From: an uncultured Clostridium sp.
GTDB taxonomy: Bacteria; Bacillota; Clostridia; TANB77; CAG-508
Length of the DNA stretch: 56,967 nt
Reading direction: 5' to 3'
Assembly: GCA_946545015.1 (NCBI GenBank)
Contig: CAMNMV010000003.1
Span: 1 to 56,967, forward strand
The translations under genes were made by a program, and so were the position numbers. Positions 52,919-56,967 of the stretch are shown here, piece after piece. The notes under the pieces are model-generated. The model searched no databases, was not told where the DNA came from, and was given only the letters and a program-made list of their open reading frames with translations. How positions within the stretch are numbered: position 1 is the stretch's first letter; each line of letters opens with the position of its first letter.

Positions 52919-54382
52919 TTATACCTCCTTATCAAGGTTTTTAGCTTTACTAAATAATATTGCACTTAATACAACTATTATCAATGCTGTTGATGGACTA
53001 AAAAATGTATATCCTGAAAAGAATGATAATGCAAAGGCAAAACCGCTTCCTAATATCAATCTTATATAATCTGCATCAATTTTTCTAAATTTCTTTATTC
53101 CTTTATATAATCCATATCCTAGTATTGCAATAAATGGTCCTAAATATAATACAAATCCCATAAGTCCGAAATTTATTAATATTGCTGGTACTTCCATTTC
53201 AAATACTAGTTCTCTATAATTTGCCATATATCCATTTCCAAATACAATTAACATTGGATTTGCTTGATTTTTTACTAACACAATATTATAAATCAATTGT
53301 TGCATTCTTTGATCATTATTGGTTACATTCATATCATTTGCAATATTATATAAATCTATAATTGATTGTTTTTGTGCTTCATTTAAATATCCTTCTTCTA
53401 ATGTTCCATTATCTATTTTCTCTTTTATTTCCATCAAACTTCCTGTTATATGAGCTTGTTCGTTTTTACTTTCATCTACTATATTTTGCTCTATATCTTG
53501 TAAATGTTTTCTTCTTTGTAATGTTGTTGATCCAAATATTGTAACTCCTGCAATTATTGTTGCAATTGCAACAATTCCTATTATAGTTATTTTCTTGTTT
53601 AATTTTTTATTTTTTAAAAATTCTTGTACTATTTCAGTAATTACATATAATCCGATTACTAATATAAATCCATATAACCCTACTCTTGTTCCTACAAACA
53701 TTGTTAAGAATATTCCATTTAAAATAACATTTAATGCTACCCAAATTCTATATTTTTTATCTCTTAATAATGGAATATAAATAAACATTGATAACAATAA
53801 TATTGCACAAACACTGTTTCCTGATTCAAACCAACCTTTATATCCCATTTTTTCAATATAAGTAGATGATGATGTATTTGTTAATATAGCTATAAATATT
53901 GAAACAATATAAATTGCTGATGCAATAAACATAAACTTTCTTAGCTTGTCCATATTTTTATCTTTGAATACATAAATATACACAAATAAGTTCAATATCA
54001 TAAATGAATAATTCACTAAATATTGAGCTTCATGTATTTCATTACTATAACTACTTAATGACTTCACTTTTGTAAATAAGAAAATATGAACACATGCATA
54101 TATAATATAAATTAATCCTATAATAATTGAATTAATTTTAAACTTTTTACCATTTTTAAAGAACAAACATATCATTAAAATTGCTGGTATTAATGGTCTT
54201 GTAAATGTTGATGGTGAAAAATTTGTATTAAATACATTTCTAAACAAAAAGCTCACCATATCTAAAACAGGACACATTAATATAAATAAGCATAAAAAGT
54301 TTTCAATATTAAATTTATCTTTTAATTTCGTTTTTTGTTTTTCGTTTAGTTCTGGTTTCTTTGTTTCTTCTTTTTCTTCCAT
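52919..54382 (-). CDS. O-antigen ligase/polymerase-like membrane protein
   Basis: A 487-residue polytopic protein with around eleven helices and a large extracellular loop (about 285-385; T-L-Q-R-R-K-H-L-Q-D-I at its start). FVGTRVGLYGFILVIG near residue 230 matches the R-x3-L motif of the Wzy/WaaL (O-antigen ligase) family. It could polymerise repeat units or ligate the finished chain. It follows the two GT2 genes with six bases between. Confidence 0.85.
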   Translation of the reverse strand: MEEKEETKKPELNEKQKTKLKDKFNIENFLCLFILMCPVLDMVSFLFRNVFNTNFSPSTFTRPLIPAILMICLFFKNGKKFKINSIIIGLIYIIYACVHIFLFTKVKSLSSYSNEIHEAQYLVNYSFMILNLFVYIYVFKDKNMDKLRKFMFIASAIYIVSIFIAILTNTSSSTYIEKMGYKGWFESGNSVCAILLLSMFIYIPLLRDKKYRIWVALNVILNGIFLTMFVGTRVGLYGFILVIGLYVITEIVQEFLKNKKLNKKITIIGIVAIATIIAGVTIFGSTTLQRRKHLQDIEQNIVDESKNEQAHITGSLMEIKEKIDNGTLEEGYLNEAQKQSIIDLYNIANDMNVTNNDQRMQQLIYNIVLVKNQANPMLIVFGNGYMANYRELVFEMEVPAILINFGLMGFVLYLGPFIAILGYGLYKGIKKFRKIDADYIRLILGSGFAFALSFFSGYTFFSPSTALIIVVLSAILFSKAKNLDKEV

Positions 54383-54388
54383 TTATAA

Positions 54389-55339
54389 TCACCTAAATAT
54401 TTTCGTATATATTTTATATGTTGTTTTGTTTATTGATTTCATATATAAATCTTTTTTTGATTTTGATTCTTTTAAAATTTTATTTTTCTTCCAATTAGGA
54501 AATCTATTATTTAAATTATCCCATGCAAGATTTAACAATTTTTTCTTAATTTCTTTATCCTTTACTTTACACATTCTAAGTAAAGAACTACATAACACTA
54601 TTCTTGTATAAGTGTATTCTAATTCTGTTTTATATTCTTCATATATTCCTTTTTCTTTATAATAATCTATTATGTGATCTAATATATCAAAAATTTCTTT
54701 TGTTCTTTCATTTTGTGTATTAGAAATAGAATTATCTCTTTGTATATAATGCACACATGGTTTCTTTAAGAATGATACTTTGTCCAAATATGGTATTAAT
54801 TTATATGTAAATTCCAAATCTTCATATCTATATCCTTTAGGAAACTCTATTTTTGTTTCATCTAAAATAGATTTCTTTATAAGCTTATTCCATGCAACCA
54901 CTCTTACTTTTTGAGCCATTTCTTTTTTGTTATTATAAATTTCTCCTGTATCAATTCTTGATTTATTCGGATATTCCCAAATAAAATCACATTCTACCAT
55001 ATCACTATTTTCTTTTTTAGCTATTTCATACATTTCTTTATACATAAATGTTTCTACATAATCATCTGAATCAACAAATGCAATATATTCTCCTTTTGCA
55101 TATGGAATACCAAAATTTCTTGCATCTGATAATCCACCATTTTCTTTCTTGAGATAAACTATCTTTTCTGGATATTTTTCTAAAAATTCATTTATGATTT
55201 TTTCTGAATTATCTGTTGATCCATCATTTACTACAATTATTTCAATATCTTGTAATGTTTGATTTACTAATGTATTTAAACATTTTTCTATGTATTTTTC
55301 TACATTATACACAGGAACAATTACACTTACTTTTGGCAT
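54389..55339 (-). CDS. Family 2 glycosyltransferase (paralogue A)
   Basis: A 316-residue GT2 enzyme: VIVPVYNVEKYIEKCL, EIIVVNDGSTDNSEKII, metal motif FVDSDDYVETFMYKEMY and GYRYEDLEFTYKLIPY as catalytic region. It is soluble and cytosolic. Its first 110 residues closely match the neighbouring gene at 55344, including shared DNA blocks, suggesting tandem duplication, while the second halves differ. Confidence 0.93.
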   Translation of the reverse strand: MPKVSVIVPVYNVEKYIEKCLNTLVNQTLQDIEIIVVNDGSTDNSEKIINEFLEKYPEKIVYLKKENGGLSDARNFGIPYAKGEYIAFVDSDDYVETFMYKEMYEIAKKENSDMVECDFIWEYPNKSRIDTGEIYNNKKEMAQKVRVVAWNKLIKKSILDETKIEFPKGYRYEDLEFTYKLIPYLDKVSFLKKPCVHYIQRDNSISNTQNERTKEIFDILDHIIDYYKEKGIYEEYKTELEYTYTRIVLCSSLLRMCKVKDKEIKKKLLNLAWDNLNNRFPNWKKNKILKESKSKKDLYMKSINKTTYKIYTKIFR

Positions 55340-55343
55340 AATA

Positions 55344-56297
55344 TTACCTCATTTTTAAATATAAATTTATATTAAATTTTAATATATTTCTTTTAACTCT
55401 TTGTTTAAAATTTATAGGTTTTATATTTTTATATACTTTTCTTAATTTTATTTGTTTCAAATATTCTTTTCTATCATTTCCTTTTAGTTCTTTTGTTTTT
55501 AATATTACTGTATTTGTATAATATCTTTTTATTAAGTCTTTAATACTATCTGAAATATAATACCCATCTATTCTATCTAGCATATTATCATAATGAGCTA
55601 AAACGTCATTTGCTTTTTGAATATTTTTACTATAATCTTCATTTCTCATAATGCTATTTTCTGTTTGCATATAATAATAGCCATAAACTTCTGTAGATAC
55701 TACTGTTTTAGCATTAATAATAATAAGTGGAGTTAATCCAAAATCTTCATGATATTTATTTTTAGTATTATATGAGAAATTATTTTCTACAAAAAATTCT
55801 CTTCTATACAAATAAATACAAGCAACTTCTAAAAAATTATCATTTCCTGCAAGTTTTTCAAATGCTTCTTCACCTGTACATTTTTCAAATACTGGTCCTG
55901 ATAATTTTGCTATTTGTTTTCCACTTTCATCTACTGTTGTCATTTTAAATTTAATTAAATCAATTTCATTGTTAATATATTGTTCTAGATTTTCAAATAA
56001 TTTAGAATCTATATAATCATCTGAATCTAAAAGCATTATATATTTTCCATTAGCTTTTTCGATACCATAATTTCTAGCACTTGATAATCCTCCATTTTCT
56101 TTTTTATAATATTTTGTAACAATATCAGGATTATCTTTTATCCAATTATTTATAACATCTTCAGAATTATCAGTTGATCCATCATTTACTACAATTATTT
56201 CTAAATCTTTCATTGTCTGTTTTTTAACTGAATCAAGACATTTTTCTATATATTTTCCTGTATTATAAACAGGTATTATAATACTTATTTTGGGCAT
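55344..56297 (-). CDS. Family 2 glycosyltransferase (paralogue B)
   Basis: A 317-residue GT2 enzyme: IIIPVYNTGKYIEKCLDSV, IIVVNDGSTDNSEDVI, metal motif MLLDSDDYIDSKLFENLE and YHEDFGLTPLIIINAK as the catalytic region. First gene of the glycan operon, 61 bases after a strong promoter, four bases ahead of its paralogue. It probably adds an early sugar of the repeat unit; donor unknown. Confidence 0.93.
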   Translation of the reverse strand: MPKISIIIPVYNTGKYIEKCLDSVKKQTMKDLEIIVVNDGSTDNSEDVINNWIKDNPDIVTKYYKKENGGLSSARNYGIEKANGKYIMLLDSDDYIDSKLFENLEQYINNEIDLIKFKMTTVDESGKQIAKLSGPVFEKCTGEEAFEKLAGNDNFLEVACIYLYRREFFVENNFSYNTKNKYHEDFGLTPLIIINAKTVVSTEVYGYYYMQTENSIMRNEDYSKNIQKANDVLAHYDNMLDRIDGYYISDSIKDLIKRYYTNTVILKTKELKGNDRKEYLKQIKLRKVYKNIKPINFKQRVKRNILKFNINLYLKMR

Positions 56298-56357
56298 ATT
56301 ATCTACCTTCTATTTAAATTTTATAATAACTTAAATTTAGTCATTATATTCTAATGA

Positions 56358-56386
56358 ATTCTATCATTTTTTTCGCATATAGTCAA
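56358..56386 (-). promoter_or_regulatory. Main promoter of the glycan operon
   Basis: Minus strand TTGACT (56386-56381), 17-base spacer, TAGAAT (56363-56358). Confidence 0.75.
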
Positions 56387-56414
56387 TATTCAAAAGGCAA
56401 TCATCAATAAATAA

Positions 56415-56445
56415 AAATCTGATAAATATAATATTTACCAGACTT
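56415..56445 (-). terminator. Terminator after the repeat protein gene
   Basis: TCTGaTAAATAT and ATATTTAcCAGA pair around one base, 13 bases past the stop, then TTTTTATTT on the minus strand. Confidence 0.7.
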
Positions 56446-56457
56446 CTATTTTTATTA

Positions 56458-56967
56458 TTAAATAAAATCAAATACCAGTTTTTGATTTTGATATTTTAAT
56501 GTATAATCTCCTATTTTTCCTATTGTTCTATTTGAATAATTTACCACTACATCTTTATGTGTACTTATATTATTGGCATCAGTACATTGTACTTCCATTT
56601 CATAGTTTATTTCTTTATTTGCACTACTTAAATCAAATCTATATTCATATACATATGGTTCGATTTTTCTTATTGTTCCTTCTATATTATTTCCTGTTGT
56701 TGCTTTTAATACTATCTTTGGCATACTTGTTGGTTCTACTTGCTTTGTTCCATTTATCCATTCTTGTATTACTAATCTTCCTGTCATTATATTTCCATTT
56801 AAACTTATCTCTCCATATGGACTATTTGTCATATACCCTTCATATTGTAAATTAATTTTTTCAAATACTAGTTTTTGATTTTGATATTTTAATGTATAAT
56901 CTCCTATTTTTCCTATCGTTCTATTTGAATAATTTACCACTACATCTTTATGGGTGCTTATATTATT
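56458..56967 (-). CDS. C-terminal part of a tandem-repeat surface protein
   Basis: The gene enters from the right edge in frame; 169 codons plus stop are visible and no true start is in the window. The sequence repeats with a 131-residue period: T-H-K-D-V-V-V-N-Y-S-N-R-T-I-G-K-I-G-D then YTLKYQNQKLVF occurs twice, the second copy cut short by D-F-I and stop. Between them lie GYMTNSPYGEISLNGN and a beta-rich stretch, like an Ig-like or beta-sandwich domain. It is probably an extracellular, repeat-built surface protein; export signals would be outside the window. Confidence 0.75.
   Translation of the reverse strand, partial: NNISTHKDVVVNYSNRTIGKIGDYTLKYQNQKLVFEKINLQYEGYMTNSPYGEISLNGNIMTGRLVIQEWINGTKQVEPTSMPKIVLKATTGNNIEGTIRKIEPYVYEYRFDLSSANKEINYEMEVQCTDANNISTHKDVVVNYSNRTIGKIGDYTLKYQNQKLVFDFI
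56469..56967 (-). repeat. Direct repeat, 393-bp period
   Basis: Two copies of about 106 bp (56469-56574 and 56862-56967) differ at only a few positions (such as TATTG/TATCG). They encode the same segment of the repeat protein and probably continue beyond the edge. Confidence 0.85.

Overview
The window is very AT-rich (roughly 25-30% G+C by eye) and almost every gene is on the minus strand. Long-A/T promoters of the TTGACA-17-TATAAT type, AGGAGG ribosome binding sites, the IreB-RuvX-DUF1292 group, CIRCE control of groES-groEL, and a small Cys-rich gene with a sigma-K-like promoter point to a Bacillota member of class Clostridia, probably spore-forming and uncultured or host-associated. That placement is inference; no rRNA is present. 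Coordinates below use starts chosen by ribosome binding site, so several are shorter than the longest open frame.

Left third (1-23.4 kb): an accessory stretch of mostly single, minus-strand genes: an XRE-methyltransferase fusion, hydrolases, four GNAT acetyltransferases, two HAM1/RdgB-like NTP pyrophosphatases, a divergent DXS-like enzyme, an aldo/keto reductase, a NUDIX protein and guaD. It holds two decayed genes (flavodoxin tail; isoprenylcysteine methyltransferase family) and palindromic intergenic repeats. Within it lie two coherent units: a FtsX-type ABC exporter divergent from a TetR regulator with two matching operators, and a zinc uptake operon (Fur-family regulator, small His/Cys membrane protein, znuA-znuC-znuB, YcgQ-like protein) with a Fur-type 7-1-7 box on its promoter.

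Middle (23.4-43 kb): an unusual module of a small pilin-like membrane protein, a 975-residue CpaE/TadZ-like protein with AT-hooks and Asn-rich LPGFE/PFxxFE repeats, and a GAF plus degenerate GGDEF protein runs straight into ireB-ruvX-DUF1292. Next come a cell-wall glucosaminidase with a divergent secreted protein, a compositionally foreign adenylosuccinate synthetase, a 38-residue Cys-rich protein, an acyl-CoA ligase, three tRNAs (Phe, Asp, Val), groES-groEL, pyrG with a promoter-proximal terminator that looks like an attenuator, and recN.

Right quarter (43-57 kb): a surface polysaccharide locus: GtrB and GtrA, a divergent PRPP synthetase, a Wzm/Wzt-type ABC exporter, a DUF6020-like GT-C membrane protein, five other glycosyltransferases and an O-antigen ligase/polymerase-like protein, read leftward from a strong promoter at 56.4 kb with internal promoters. 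A cut-off repeat protein, probably extracellular, occupies the right edge.

The most interesting leads are the AT-hook/CpaE-like module upstream of ireB-ruvX, the pyrG leader, the sigma-K-like small Cys-rich gene, the His/Cys zinc-operon membrane protein, and the foreign purA.
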